DNA of 64,000 nt from Klebsormidium nitens. Its lineage: Eukaryota > Streptophyta > Klebsormidiophyceae > Klebsormidiales > Klebsormidiaceae. Under the pieces are notes generated by a model. That model did not search any database, was not told the origin of the DNA, and saw only the letters and a list, made by a program, of their open reading frames with translations. The position numbers and the translations under genes were made by a program. This document shows positions 13,282 to 25,448 of this stretch, piece by piece (position 1 is the first letter of the stretch; every line of letters begins with the position of its first letter). The DNA is taken from the NCBI GenBank assembly GCA_000708835.1, contig DF237142.1:88537-152536 (forward strand). The letters are read 5' to 3'.

Positions 13282-13474
13282 CTGGTAACTAAAGAGTGAC
13301 TTCACAGCGGGGTGACTTGAGATAGGCACCCGGGAGACGGGTGGGGTTAGCATGGTGGTTAGGGTGGGTTCGGGTGCGGAGCGGGTGAGTATCTGGGTTA
13401 GATTTTTTAGTTTGTTTGGTCGGGGATTGTGAATCTTAAGTCACTCACCCGTTAAGTCACCCCGGAGTTACCAG
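13282..13474. mobile_element. Possible 193-bp terminal-inverted-repeat (MITE-like) element
   Basis: CTGGTAACT at 13282-13290 is inverted at 13466-13474, and GTGACTT/AAGTCAC subterminal repeats occur at both ends. The interior is G-rich on the plus strand. CCCTTGAAT occurs outside both ends but not immediately next to them, so no clear target duplication is seen. There is no coding capacity. Confidence 0.45.
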
Positions 13475-13792
13475 TAGGTATCCCTTGAATCACTCTCGCA
13501 ACTATACTTTCGTATGTGGCGGTCGATGGAACCTTTTGAACGGTTTGGATCTTCTAATATGCATCTTCGATTTTCTCCTCGGGGGTTTGTAAAAGAAACC
13601 TGGGTCCTGGTTGCAGCATCATAACGTCGTATACGGTTTGATATCGGTCATATGGTGTGTAAACGCGCAAATATCAATGCCATTGAGAATATATAGCAGG
13701 CCGTGCATGGTTTGCAGCGTCAGGGGGGAAAAGCCCGGGCAGAGTCATCGGCTCGGGGCTCTCAGCTGCACCGTCACGGCCGGCAAGGCCGT

Positions 13793-13820
13793 TGCACGGC
13801 CGGGCGGAGCCCGCCGTGCA
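13793..13820. repeat. GC-rich imperfect hairpin repeat, copy 2
   Basis: This is the same motif as at 13035, with GGA in place of GAA in the loop: TGCACGGCCGGGC, then AGCCCGCCGTGCA. Another partial copy (TGCACGGCCGGG) follows at about 13824. Confidence 0.7.
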
Positions 13821-15633
13821 GAATGCACGGCCGGGAAAAATTTGCTAGAACCCCTGGTTGTGGATGCTCAATGCAATGCCAGAGACGAAGCACAATGACG
13901 TGATGTACAGCCCTGTTAAACTTCAAAATCCAACTTCACAAGTTGCATAAATTTAAATCTCGAGTGGCGAGAGGGCGCCCTAGACATGTGATGCAACGAG
14001 AGGCGGGTAAACCAGGGCGGCCGCCACAAAGTCGACAATGGTTCCCTCGTGTGTGCATGTCCACTCTAAGTCTCTAGGCTAAGCGAGCTTAGCAAGCTGA
14101 CAAATGCTGCGTGCTCATTGGTCACACTGACACTTGAGTCACCGGCACTTCTGCGGCAATGGTTGTTGTCACTACGTAATCATTAATGTCGCGCGAAGTG
14201 GATTTGACACTTTACTTTTTACTCCAGTTTCTAGTTCTTCCTGGGCCAGCTTGCTCGCCATGGGCAATTGCCACTTTTGCAACGTTGCATTGGATTTGTT
14301 GTTGATGCTGGACTTTGGAGGTGGTTTCTTTCAGTAAGTAATAGCCCAGAGGGCAAAGGAAAGATCAGCTCCGAGCTGCCGTTGTTTGCTGTGACAGCAC
14401 CTGCAGGCTTCAGGTGAGCCTTGATGATGGAGATCTTGCATAACAAGATTGGGTTTTTATTATTTTGGCCGCAGGTACGCATCCAGATCTTCTTCTTTGC
14501 GTGTATTTCTGCTCGCTTGGTTCAGCTAATACTCACTGGACGTGAAGAGATGATGGGCTTGCAATCATTCTCATCTGCTTGAAAGCAACTTATGAAGCTC
14601 AGTAGAAGAGGAGTACAAAAGGGAAAATGACAACATGGACCTGAAAGTTGGTCAGGACGCCGAAGGGGTCGAGAAACTTTCCTCAAAACCTGGTAGCACT
14701 CTGCAAAAGATCTGAGATGAGTTTCAATAGTCTCACATTAGCTGGTTGTTCTAGAACCTTCTTTCGCAAAAGAGGTTCACAACTTCTTGTTGAAACTAGT
14801 GTGATACTATGTGTGCTGGCTAATAAATCTGTGGTGGAGATTTTAAATCAGTGGGCAAGACTTACATCAGCATTCAAGAAAGATCTTTGATCTCTACCAT
14901 TTGTGGGCAACTCCTTCTGACCTCAAGGCATGCTCAAGTATGGCCTACAGTAAATCAACACGATGACAGCACTTTCTCAGGATCGTCTGCTCTTCTCTTT
15001 TTTAAATCCAACTTTTAAGCACCTTCAATACATGTGGCGTTATATTCAAGGGCGCAATGACAGCTCTTTGAATCGATAAAATGACGGTTGTAAGATCAAA
15101 TGGATGGAAAAAACCTGTCACATCGTTTGATTCTGGGGCACCCCCTGTGTTGCAGGACACCGTGCCAGCTTTCCTTAGGGACTGCCCCAACCTCAGCACG
15201 GACCGCACCCCTGTTGAAAGTTTTGTGGTAGACCCCGGCCGCTCGCAGCAGTCACAAAAAAAGTCACATACAACATATAAAGGGGCAATTAAGGCGTGGG
15301 CATCATCAGTTCTCAACGGTGTGCACACAGGAGCCAGGTCCCAGCCCTTGTCCGTGCCAGCCAATATCAGTTTCTTACGGACGTCTGACACTAGCCAGTG
15401 AGGCAGAGCTGCCGCAAAGGCCCAGCCGATAGAAAGTGTCAAGCCTGAGAGGAGTGCTCGGGGAAGGGTGTGGCTGCAGGTCCACCAACGCTCTGCCAGT
15501 TTCCAAATATCACCGCACACAGTCAGAAGCTAGGAAGAGAAACCTGCCCAGCATAGACGATCACTCACTTACGTAAACATGGGCGATCGTCAGAGAAGAA
15601 GTGACACATAGTCAGCGAGAGGGCCCCTGAGCA

Positions 15634-18600
15634 ATGAGCCTCCCCCGGGGATCCCTCTTCTCAGGCAAGGTCAAGTTCGGGGGCCTGAAAGCCATAATGG
15701 TGCGCCCCGATCCGCGCTGCGTGGCGGCCGTGGCGCTCGTGTTCGTGACAGGTGTCATGCTCCGATTGGGCCTCTCGAGCAGCCCCCGATGCACGATCAC
15801 AGAGCTGTCCCTGGGGTACAATATCAACTACGCCAGGATCCAACAAGATGCGGAGCAAGTCCTGGCGTCCGCGCCTAGTTGGGTGGACGACCCAATGTGG
15901 TTCCGGGACCCTGTGCCGGAGAGCCCGATGAATGAACCAGGTAAGCTCAGGGGGCCTGCGTCCAAGACAAAGAGGGGTCGTCAGGACTTCCTCCCTCGTT
16001 AAGGTCTGTCTATTCTGACAGAGGGAGCCCAAGCAGGATATGCGGAAGGAAGCCGTGTTGCGTTGCTTGAGCTATTGTTGCGGTTTGCCTTATCTCAGAT
16101 AGGGAACAGCGCATTCCCCTCCCGCCGACAAGGGACACCGTGGTTTTTCCGTTCTCATTGTCACTTGAAGCTCGTCAATCTCGTGCCCATGCACATTACC
16201 AAGATCTCATGCTTTACTTAGAAGAGTATCATGCTCTTCGCATCCGCACTTGCGCGCAGTTTTTGGCGCCCCGTTGTAGCCTCTGAACTGCCATCATAGT
16301 CAACAGCCTCCCATTCCATAGTTTCTACGTCCAAGCTACACACACGAGAAGCTTTCCTTCCCATCTTTCTTTCCGTAGATTTGAAGCCGCCGGACGTGGC
16401 CTACTATCTGCTTTGACACTGTATCACCTTCCCGTGCCGCCCAAATTTCGAGGCCCAAATCACCTTTCTGAAACGCATTTCTTTCCCCTTTGTTCCTTGC
16501 AGACTTCTGGCGCCCCGTCGTGGCCTATCATCTATAACAACATCTATCACCTTCTCAGGCCAATTCCACGAGTTGAGGCCCAGATCGCCTTTTCTATTCC
16601 CTTTGTTTTTGCAGACTTTTGGCGCCCCGTCGTGGCCTACTATTTGTCCCCTTGGTCCCACCTGCAGCAGAAAGTGTGCCACCACATCGACTCCTCCCCA
16701 GCCTGCTCGGCGGCCGCAATCCTCCGCGCCTCCGACACTCCGCAAAAACGGATCACGAACCCCCTGCTAGACTATGCCTGCCAGCGACTGCACACCGAAT
16801 ACCAGTCCTTCCGAGCACAGGTGGGGGACGGCCCCGGGGGGAGTCGACTTTTGCGAATGTCATTCTCTTGACAGTTTCGTGTGACGTGGCAGTTTAGGGG
16901 CGGAGTAATGAGCGAAATTTGGGCCAATAATCACCAGGAATCACACCCAATGAGCAGAAGAGGTCAAGAACGGATTGTAAATGCTGGTCTTTTCAGTCTT
17001 GTTGCGGCAATCTTAAAAGTCATCGGTCGAACGTGAAACTGGGGGTAAACAGACATCAGGAAATCACAATTGATGAGCAGAGTTTGAGAATTTTTGCCAG
17101 ATTGACATGGTCGCGGGGTCATCATTTCACAAAAAGCCGATTCTCTGATTGACGGGTGTTAGAAGGTCCTGACTGTTCAGAACACCTATCTCTGTGAAGA
17201 AACGTCGACACGTCAGCGAGGCCGACCTCGATGCATCCTCGAAGATCTACCAGCTCCAGCACCCCAGGAATGCATTCCCACCACCTGGATTTGCCCCGCT
17301 CCCCCCAGGTGGTAAACGGCACCCTGTTCCTGTCAGAGTGCTGGTCTCTGCCCAACTGGCAGCCCACGATCGCCAACACCAAAATGGTCATTCTCGAAGC
17401 CATCCGGCAATTCGGCCCGCACGCTTTCCCTCCGGTGGACTTCACCGGGAACCAGTGGGACAACGACCTGGTGTCAATAAAAGGGCTGAACACGTCCGCC
17501 ATTGAAAATGACTCCATCGGGCTGAAGTGGGCGCCGCTTCCGATCTTTAGCCCGGTGCAGCAACCGGGGAAAACAGTGGACGTGCCGTTCCCAGGTAAGG
17601 AGCGCGGCGCTCGATTGTGAAATCTGAAAGCGGAGTGGCTTGGACTGGTTGGTATTTTCGGTGTTCGTTCGCATGAAGCATCGCCTTCTCTCGGTGTCAA
17701 GGGGCGGGCGGTTAATAGACACCAATTGCGGGTCGGCTGGCAAAAGATCTGTAAAATTTGTAAGCCGAGAAAGAACGGATGGGTTTTTTATTTCTTGAGA
17801 AGCGTGTGGAATCGACAAAGCGTGAAATACTTTCTTTTTCTGTTTGTTAACTGCGAAGAATAGCTTAAACCTTCTTGTGGGCTGCGGGGCTGTCTTGCCA
17901 ACCCTACTGGAACTTTCGAGTATTTCCATGTATTCCTTTCGTGATCTGTAATTTTTATCGTAACCGATCACCAGGTACCCCGCTTTCGAGGTCGTCGATG
18001 CCTCCGCCGCAATTCGTTGGGACTGTCGAACACATTCCATATGGATCTTTTGGATTTCTTTCCGTTCCACCTCGTCCTCGTCTCTTCTTTTTGAGACCTT
18101 CGGTTGGCAACGAAAAAAGAATATTTTGTGAAGACTGGCGGCTGTCGGTACTTCACGCATGGCCCCGTCCCCTGACCGACATTGGACTTGCTCCCCCGAA
18201 CAAACACCGTCGTAAAATCGAGTCCTTGCGCATTGCGTCGCTGTTGAAGTCGTCTCGGTTCTGGATCTGCTACGCATCTATTACAGATCCCGATTGACCT
18301 AGTCGATCAACGGCTGTTCGCCTTTCAAAACAACGCCCCGTCAGCATCGACTGACAATGGCGCAAGTCGTGCTTGAGATTCGATCCGTTTTGGCCGCAAT
18401 CACGTTGCAAATTGTCTCGATATCCACCGCAAAGGTAACTTATTGCCCTCACGTTCAGTTTATGTCGCAAGGCAAATAAGCCGGACCCCGATCGCCACTA
18501 TTGCCAAGACTTCTTGTGCACGTTGGGCCCCAAGGCGAGTTTGAGAGGATTTCGAGAGTGCTTGGGAAGCCTCTTACACAATCTCCTTCCGAAGAAGACC

Positions 18601-21569
18601 CCAACTTCTGTCCGTATTCTTCGTCTACGCTGGGCCTCAGCACACGACACCACAACGGTCCGAACGAGCTCGAGAAATCGCGATCCGAATCCCTCCACAA
18701 GATAGACCGTGACGATCCGTTTCTCCCCTTTTGGCCAGACTTCTCATTCATGCTGGGCCCCAACAACGAGTTCAAGACGCCCCCCTGGGACTACCGCCGT
18801 CGGATGGTGGCGGAGATTGCGTCGCGTATCCCGTGGGAGGCGCGCAGCAGCCTCGCCATCTGGAGCGGCAGCGTCGGGAAGGAGGGGTCGCAGCGGCAGG
18901 CGAGTCTGAGTCCACGTTTCCCTTCTTCTCGTCTTATTCTCGTCTTCTTCCCTTCTTCTTCTTTATCTTCTGCAGCTTTTCTTTCATTTCTCCTGACGGT
19001 AGGCTATTCTACAGCCAATTGACAAGAAACGCTATTGGACATAAAAAGTCCAGTACCTCTTGCTTCTTCCTGGCTTCGGTTTAGAAGATTGCCTATTTGT
19101 GTCAGCCTTCTCTCGAAAGGCTTCGCTTCATTGTTTGAGCCATGCACGCCCTAGGTAACCTGTCAACTCCAGCGGCTGACCTTTACCGCCAAGCACCAGT
19201 TTCTTTGGCAGCTCGGACATTTGAATTCGAGGTTGCTTCGAAGCTGACGGGGAAGAAGGCCAGTTCTCCTTCTGTGGTCAACCAGAGGCTGCTGAAATCA
19301 CAATCCGCTGTTGACGAAAATTGCGAAACGGATGATCTCTTCAAATACGGATCCGACAATTGCCCAAAATACCTCGAAAAGCACTTGTGTGCTACTGGGC
19401 CTTTGCTGACCGGAAAGCCCTTTGTTTGTTCCACTGCTTTATCAGAATTGATTCAACGTGCGGCTATACTTGTACGGAAGAGTCTAGGATTCGTCAAGGT
19501 TGTTTTCTTGTCGAGCTGACAAGCTCGAACGCTGATAGGGGTTCTTTCGACCTGTGAGCCCCTCGCAACAAGCCATTTAGAGCTTTTCGGGACTCGCTTC
19601 GGAGTGTGCTATTCAGCAACCAGCAGATTCGAGGGCGTTTCATTTGACAACAGAGTGCGATTGGCCTGCAGGAGCTGAAAGCGGTGGCAGAGGCAAATCC
19701 CGAGCTTCTGTTTGTGAACGACTTCGACGTGTACATCAGCAGGGTTAGGGCGGTGCGCAAGTGCCACGTCACGATGCCGGGTGAGGACACTGCACACGTC
19801 ACTGTTCCGATTTCAAAATTGATTGTTGTAAGCTCGCTTGCATCCGTGACTGGACGGCTCAAAGTGCCCCAAAACCCTGTTCAGGGGCGTGTTCGGGAAA
19901 AAGTGTGACACCGTCGAATTTCGGTCGACCGTGCCAAACCCCTACGTCTAATAGGGACACGTTTCGGAGGCACTGCTCCGTAAGATGGGACGGGTCAACC
20001 TGTGGTACGTATGATTCTGGGCCTCATCGATGTTTTGGGTTCTGATTGTGTTCTTCCGCTTGCTGCGTTTGCACTCCCCTTCCTGGTTGCACCTTCACCC
20101 TACGAAAGACTCTAACTACAGTTTAGAGTCAGCTTGCTGAATGTACGTCAGAAATGTGCCCTTGAAAGCCTCGGACGTCCGCTTCACGCCAAAACGGACA
20201 ACCATTTTTGGCGCATAGGCCCATTTGGTCTCGGTTGCACCGTGAGTTTCTTGGTCCTCATTCAGGGACGACCGATGAGAAGAGTTGCAGACTTTTCTTG
20301 GACAAGACTAGGACAAGGCAGATCCGTCTTCAGGAGGGTGAAGACCGGCTCGTCAACCAGGCATTCTTGGCGAGGCTGTCGTTCACAGTTTCTTTGCACT
20401 TCACCTTCTTTTCCCGGGCATACGGCAAAGGACGCGCTTTCTACCAATGAGTCGGCACGTTGTTCGACACACGGTGGCGTCCTTGGGAACTCGCTGCAAC
20501 GACCGGGCACCTTGCACGTATGAACACCACTTGCTACGCCGTGCTGACGTATGTCTTGCTGACGTGGCAGGGGAGCTGACGGTGGGGCGGGGCATGGGCA
20601 GCAGCACGAACGCGTGCCAGATGGACTTCCACGACCTGTGCAAGTTCAAGTACCTAGTGCACATACGGGGGGGCGTCGGGGGGATGACGTGTGAGCCACG
20701 TTATCCTACTTGCGCTCCGCCCCTTGATTTACACAAATCGCTTTATCTCGCCTTTCCGGCCATGCCACTAAAAGCAGGGCCTTCTGATGGGACCCGAAAC
20801 GGTTTTGACATTCAAGGTTGAGCTTTGCGTTCAGCACGTGCCTAGCTTTGAAGCACTTTATTGAAAGTTCTGCAGGATAAACTCTTCAAGCCCCTTGTTG
20901 ATTTGCGTGCTTCGGTTTGATTCACGGCTCTTTTTGGGCTGCAATGCCCGGACGAGTTTTCCCAAGAACGTCTCCTTCATTCTCATTCTTGTGCGGCAAT
21001 TACCTTTGTCGGTGTTGGCTCGTTCAACCTCGGCAGTGACGTTCTGCTGACGCTTTTCAGAGCAAGCTCCCAGTTGATCTACTTTGCGCACCATCTGCAC
21101 TGTTTTCATTCTCTCTTCACACCGCTCAGCTAACGTTTCCCTCCTGCGTTTTCCAGACTCGAATCGGTTGAAGGACTTGTTGCTGTGCGGCTCCGTGGTT
21201 CTATACGTAGAGTACCCGTGGCAGGAGTTCTTCGAGCCGCTCTTACAACCGTGGGTGCATTACGTCCCGGTACCAACCGTTGGGGACCTCCCCGCGGTCA
21301 TCCGGGAGCTCAAACGGAACGAACGGGAGGCGAAGCGGATCGGGCGGAATGGGGCGGAGTTTGCGCAGGGCATGGGCTCACGCGCGGTGTCGGCGTATGT
21401 GGTGGAGCTGTTTCGGCAATACGCGGCGCTGCAAGACTTCGTGCCGGAGGGCTTGCCGGACGCGACAGCTGTGCGATGCCCGCGGGATTTGTATGAGCAC
21501 TATCACCTGCCGCTCGAAGATTACCCGATGTACCCATGTATGAATGAGATGCCCCGCCTGCTCGAGTAG
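15634..21569 (+). CDS. GT90 / CAP10-domain O-glycosyltransferase (rumi/POGLUT-like)
   Basis: Seven exons: 15634-15940, 16615-16820, 17309-17594, 18739-18899, 19672-19780, 20571-20690 and 21157-21569. They sum to 1602 nt (533 aa) with consistent phases. Intron 4 starts with GC (CAG|GCGAGT). A hydrophobic segment at about residues 29-47 (CVAAVALVFVTGVMLRLGL) predicts a type II ER/Golgi membrane protein. The luminal part matches the CAP10/GT90 family: FGPHAFPPVDF in exon 3, MLGPNNEFKTPPWDYRRR in exon 4, FHDLCKFKYLVHIRG in exon 6, and NRLKDLLLCGSVVLYVE and WVHYVPVPTVGDLPAVI in exon 7. The family transfers glucose or xylose from UDP-sugar to protein serines or glycans; the acceptor here is unknown. 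Exons 2 and 4 are each preceded by diverged tandem copies of their own start. Confidence 0.88.
16255..16650. repeat. About four tandem copies spanning the GT90 exon 2 acceptor
   Basis: GCAGACTTTTGGCGCCCC followed by GTCGTGGCCTACTATTT at 16611 is the true acceptor and exon start. Copies occur at 16499 (GCAGACTTCTGGCGCCCC, nearly identical), around 16387 (GACGTGGCCTACTATCTG) and around 16255 (TTTTTGGCGCCCCGTTGTAG). Spacing is about 112, 124 and 120 bp. The 16499 copy keeps AG and a similar reading frame. Confidence 0.9.
16920..17100. repeat. Diverged ~123-bp tandem repeat inside GT90 intron 2
   Basis: ATCACCAGGAATCACACCCA followed by ATGAGCAGA near 16930 is echoed by ACATCAGGAAATCACAATTG then ATGAGCAGA near 17053. 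This copy pair does not include a splice site. Confidence 0.6.
18505..18775. repeat. Tandem copies spanning the GT90 exon 4 acceptor
   Basis: The exon start GACTTCTCATTCATGCTGGG followed by CCCCAA at 18738 has a close upstream copy at about 18510 (GACTTCTTGTGCACGTTGGG then CCCCAA). A weaker one lies near 18605 (AACTTCTG...ACGCTGGGCC). Both copies lie in intron 3. Confidence 0.8.
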
Positions 21570-22702
21570 GGCGCTTTCACGCCGGAGGCGATGCAGCAGA
21601 GCCAACTGCAATGGTTCCGCAGCAACCAGCATGTGCGCTTAAGCGAAGGTTGGGTGTTATAAGCCGTTCTCCGGCTTTGTAAGCTTTGACTTTGCCTCCG
21701 GAAGTGGAGCCGGGTGGTCGAAATCGACCACCCAGCCAGAGCTAAGCAAACAAAATTAACACCCATGCAATGGATCAGATAGTTCCGGCTGCCTTCATTT
21801 GACTAGCTATAGCCGAGAGCCCAAATTATGGAAACCATGTAGGCACCTATTGTTAAGTACTGAATACTTCATGCTTGTCTAGTGTGCGAGTTCCTAATAC
21901 AAGCGCACATGCAATGATCAGCTCCTCGACAATCATGCGCCTTTGGCACTTTATATGGGGAGATTGCATATCTGATTACCTGCTGTGCATCAGGGCAGAT
22001 TAATGCAGGCCCTGTGTCTGTGTTGCACATAGGGTACTTCTTGCATGAGCCATATCTATCATGCGTCGGGGTACGTACGCCCTTCATGAATTAAATATAC
22101 ATGTGAATGTGTACCTATATTCGTAGAGAGCTCTGTCATGCACTTCATTGTCCAATTCTGACTCAGTGGGATCCTCAGTTATCGAAGTGCTTTGAATGAC
22201 AGGTTCTGTTCTCGCGGCTATTCAAAGCAAGAAACATAGAATACTCCGTTTATGCACAGCACCCAGTGCTGTGGCCCATTCCGATGTTAACAGCACAAAA
22301 TACAGGCATGCAAAAGCCTCAAAAGGTGAATTTATCCTTGATTCGCATTGCAAGCGCAGATGGTGTTGAATCAAGATGGCAGCCGACATGCGTCAATGAG
22401 TTCTTGAAGGGAATATGAAAAACGTTGACACCAGGCTCTCAAGATCTCGAGAACCATTGCTGCTTACGTTGAATTCTATGTACACAAACATCCGTATCTG
22501 AAGCCCGACCAATAGCACAAGGCCGCAATCATCCCGACAGGGAGGATGAGGCCCCAGCTCGCCCGAAAAACTCAATGTGATGTCACCGCTACTTGCTGGT
22601 CTGCATTCGAGGGTGGCTGACTTGCCTGTATCAATGTAGGCTTGCTGTTCTGTTCTGTTATTGCTCATTACGCTCTTGTAGCACAGATCACAGACGTGCT
22701 GC
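21570..22702. other. Intergenic between convergent GT90 and psaD
   Basis: This is the 3' flank of both genes. It contains two small hairpins just downstream of the GT90 stop (21661-21677 and 21712-21733). I recognise nothing else. Confidence 0.5.
21712..21733. repeat. Perfect 10-bp hairpin downstream of GT90
   Basis: GGGTGGTCGA, an AA loop, then TCGACCACCC. It lies about 140 bp after the stop codon, probably in the 3' UTR. A smaller hairpin (AAGCCG/CGGCTT) precedes it at 21661. Confidence 0.7.
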
Positions 22703-24637
22703 CTATGCTGAGCCCATCATATCAGCAGGCTCGCCATATGGTGTCTTGCCTGTGAACTTGAGATCGGCAGGGTTTGCGTTTGACCCAATGTTCCTCATGT
22801 TCATGTTCTCGCCCTTCCTGCCAGCGTTGACCTTCTCAGGGTACACTCCGTCCTTAGGGTGCAAGTATTGGACCTCACCGCTGCAGAAAAATGATCAACT
22901 AGTCTTTTATTTTAAACAACTCTAACAAGCAACACTAAGAAATCTTCTCACCCTCAAGCAAGACAAGCGCAAAACTGATGCTGTGGAGACAAAACTGCAG
23001 CTGCGGTAAGGGTTGCGCGAGAAACAGAGAAACACTGAACAATTGTACTGCCACCTTGCACGTTCTCGAAAAACAACCAGATGCCACTACATCTCACAAT
23101 AAAGAGCTTCAACCGGCCCTAGGGAACCGCTGAATGACGAAGAACAAGGCACCAAGAAGTGACATACCTGGGGAACACCCTGTAGAATTGGTAGTTGATC
23201 TTGAACTTGTTCCTAAGCTGCGTTCCTAGAGCCAGGCACTGCTCCTTCCTGGCAAGTTTCAAAAGGTTGGGTCCCTTGCGAGCGATGGCAGCGCCCCCGG
23301 TTGGCAACTCAAAGATCTGCTCCTTGGGTGACTCGAAAGTGATGACATAGAACTCCTCAACCTGAGCCTTTCTAAGCAGACCGCCGGTGGACCCGCCTGC
23401 ATTCAGAAACAAGGCCGCCATGAGTATGCGCAAGCGCAACCTGAAAGTGAAAGTGTTTGCTAGGATGTAGAATTCCCTTCCCATTACTTGCCTTCCCTTC
23501 CCTTACAAGAATTTGGAAACCCTGGTGGCGATTGCCCAATACAAGCTGCATATGCTATTGCATTCTGTGCTGCCCTTGGCATACTATTTGCAATCGTTCT
23601 TATCCTATCATGGCACCCTAGCTAGAATGGGGTGCCTGGTCTGAATACGGGCAGCAACTTCCAATAGATAATCAGGAGAAAAGTGACATTGGCAAACACT
23701 GTTACTGGAAAGCTTGCTGCAAACAGAGTAGTCTTGAGGTTGAGGTGAATGCAGCTGTTCATGCTACAGCGCAGCCGGAATTTGCACAGGACTGCTTGTT
23801 AACCACCCTTGGTCAAGACCATTGCCGGGTCTTCTCAAATATACAATACCTTCTTAATTTGTGCCATTCAGATGCCAGATGCAACATTGTCACCATCCTT
23901 TTGTCGTGCAACGCTCTCTTTCAGACCACCAGAAACACACCCGTCATAACGAACCAAATCCCGCAAGCTAATCAGGAGGTATGCACTTGGCAGAATCCAA
24001 CCCCTGAAAGCTGACACCTCACCGAGATGCTTGAGACAAACTAGGAAGAGCGATTATCAGCTAACATTCTAGCACAGTCCTTTTTGAGCTTTTATCCATA
24101 TTGATCACAGCCAATGCATTTGCAGGTCAGCAGGACGATTGCATACAGCGTGACCTGATCTTGGTTTATTGCCAACTAAAGCTAAAGGCAGTGGCCGGTG
24201 TCTCTCATTCTCCCTGAAAACCTGTCTCCGAGGCTCAGACTTGCCGTAATTCTGCATTGCTTATGAGGACTAAGTATCCAGAACCAAGCTAGGACCTTAC
24301 AACTCTGCTCATCAATCTGCGAACCAAAGGAGACAGTTTGTCCTTGAAATCTGCACTCACCGAAGATGGGAGAAGGGATAGATGAGTCCAAGGTGGGGGG
24401 GGTGAAAGGCTTCTTCTCAGCCTTTCCCTCTGGCGGCTTAACAGCGGTGCTCTTCTCCTCCATTACTGTCCTGTGCCCAGACTGCACCGCAGCCAGCCTC
24501 TGGCCCCTGAAAGCGCTGCCCCTCATTGGGATGCCAGACACAAAGCTCCTGACCTGCACAGTCTGGCTGGCCGCTGCCGACCCAGCCACCGAGGTGGCGG
24601 CCACACTGGTCGAAGCACGGGCAAGAGAGGAAGCCAT
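22703..24637 (-). CDS. PSAD: Photosystem I reaction centre subunit II (PsaD) precursor
   Basis: Three exons on the minus strand: 24637-24361, 23396-23168 and 22880-22703, totalling 684 nt (227 aa) with matching phases. Exon 1 encodes a transit peptide ([20 protein letters not shown]) followed by a proline- and lysine-rich PsaD N-terminus. Exons 2 and 3 are unmistakable Psa[21 protein letters not shown], then [40 protein letters not shown] and [11 protein letters not shown]. PsaD sits on the stromal side of PSI, docks ferredoxin and anchors PsaC. The sequence resembles land-plant more than Chlamydomonas PsaD, the best phylogenetic pointer in the window. The C-terminus runs slightly past the usual PYDL end ([10 protein letters not shown]). 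Confidence 0.97.
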
Positions 24638-25448
24638 TGCGCCTGCTGATTGCAGAGGGGAAACAAAGGTGGTCAGGAAAGATCAAAGCACTTCTCAATG
24701 GCGTCTTTCGTGTGCTTTTCCTTCTTCCTGATTCTTCACTCCAGAGTTCAGTCTGACTGTCTGTTCATCACACTGCTCAAATGACAAGGACGACCGTTCC
24801 TCCATGTGGCGTCAACCGATAGCTAATTCACTTCCCAGGCGCTCCCAGGTTCGTACCAAGGACTCAGTTTGCGGGCAAACTGGTTAACTGGAGGTCGGTT
24901 AGATCTTCCGACCATTCCTCGGGGCTTCTGAAGGCTGGTTGGAAAGGTAAAGCGCAATCTGATTCAGATTCTGCGCCTTCTTATTGGACGAAGGATGGCG
25001 GATAAGGGGCCAGATCGCTGCCGCCGATAGTGTGCCTTGAGACAAATCAACGGTTGTTATGGGACATCTTCCGTCGAGATAATTTGGCCCCTGCGATCGG
25101 TGATCCATTTTCGACGCTCTTGTAAACGTAAGAAAGGCCGCCGCTTCCTGTGCGCGCGCTAACGCGCAGCATATGCCATATGACATGGTGCGTCGCGCGT
25201 AAAAGCATCGCCGCGGCCGCGCTGCAGCATCTCATGTGTAGCTCGCGGCCGGCAATCATGGCCCTGACTGTCAGCTCCAGAAAAGCCCGAGCAGGAAATG
25301 AAACTTGAAGTTGAACTAAGAAGTTGAAAGGAAGTTAGAACGTGAAGAGCCCAGCAGGCGACTGCAGGATAGATCAGACTTGTCCTGATCTGTGGGTTCG
25401 TTGTGGGCCCCTGGAGCTTAGCAATCGTTACTGCTTTGCGTTGAAAAG
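24638..25448. promoter_or_regulatory. Divergent intergenic region psaD / PDAP1-like
   Basis: This 811-bp region separates two divergent start codons and should carry both promoters and 5' UTRs. A GC-rich stretch with CGCGCG and GCGGCCGC motifs lies at about 25150-25260. I found no clear TATA box or G-box and cannot assign promoter elements. Confidence 0.4.

Larger units (their letters stand above)
12938..15633. other. Intergenic between divergent EF-P and GT90 genes
   Basis: This 2.7-kb stretch lies between two divergently transcribed genes and should contain both promoters. It holds GC-rich hairpin repeats (13035-13064, 13793-13820), a (GCCCG)n run near 13230 and a small inverted-repeat element (13282-13474). 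From about 13900 to 15000 I recognise nothing. An open minus frame of 172 codons at 15002-15520 has no ATG and no known motif. Confidence 0.5.

Noticed and set aside
15002-15520. 172-codon minus-strand open frame with hydrophobic segments
   Set aside because: It starts after a stop with no ATG, has no recognisable family, and no splice partners were found. It could be an exon of an unknown gene but is unsupported.
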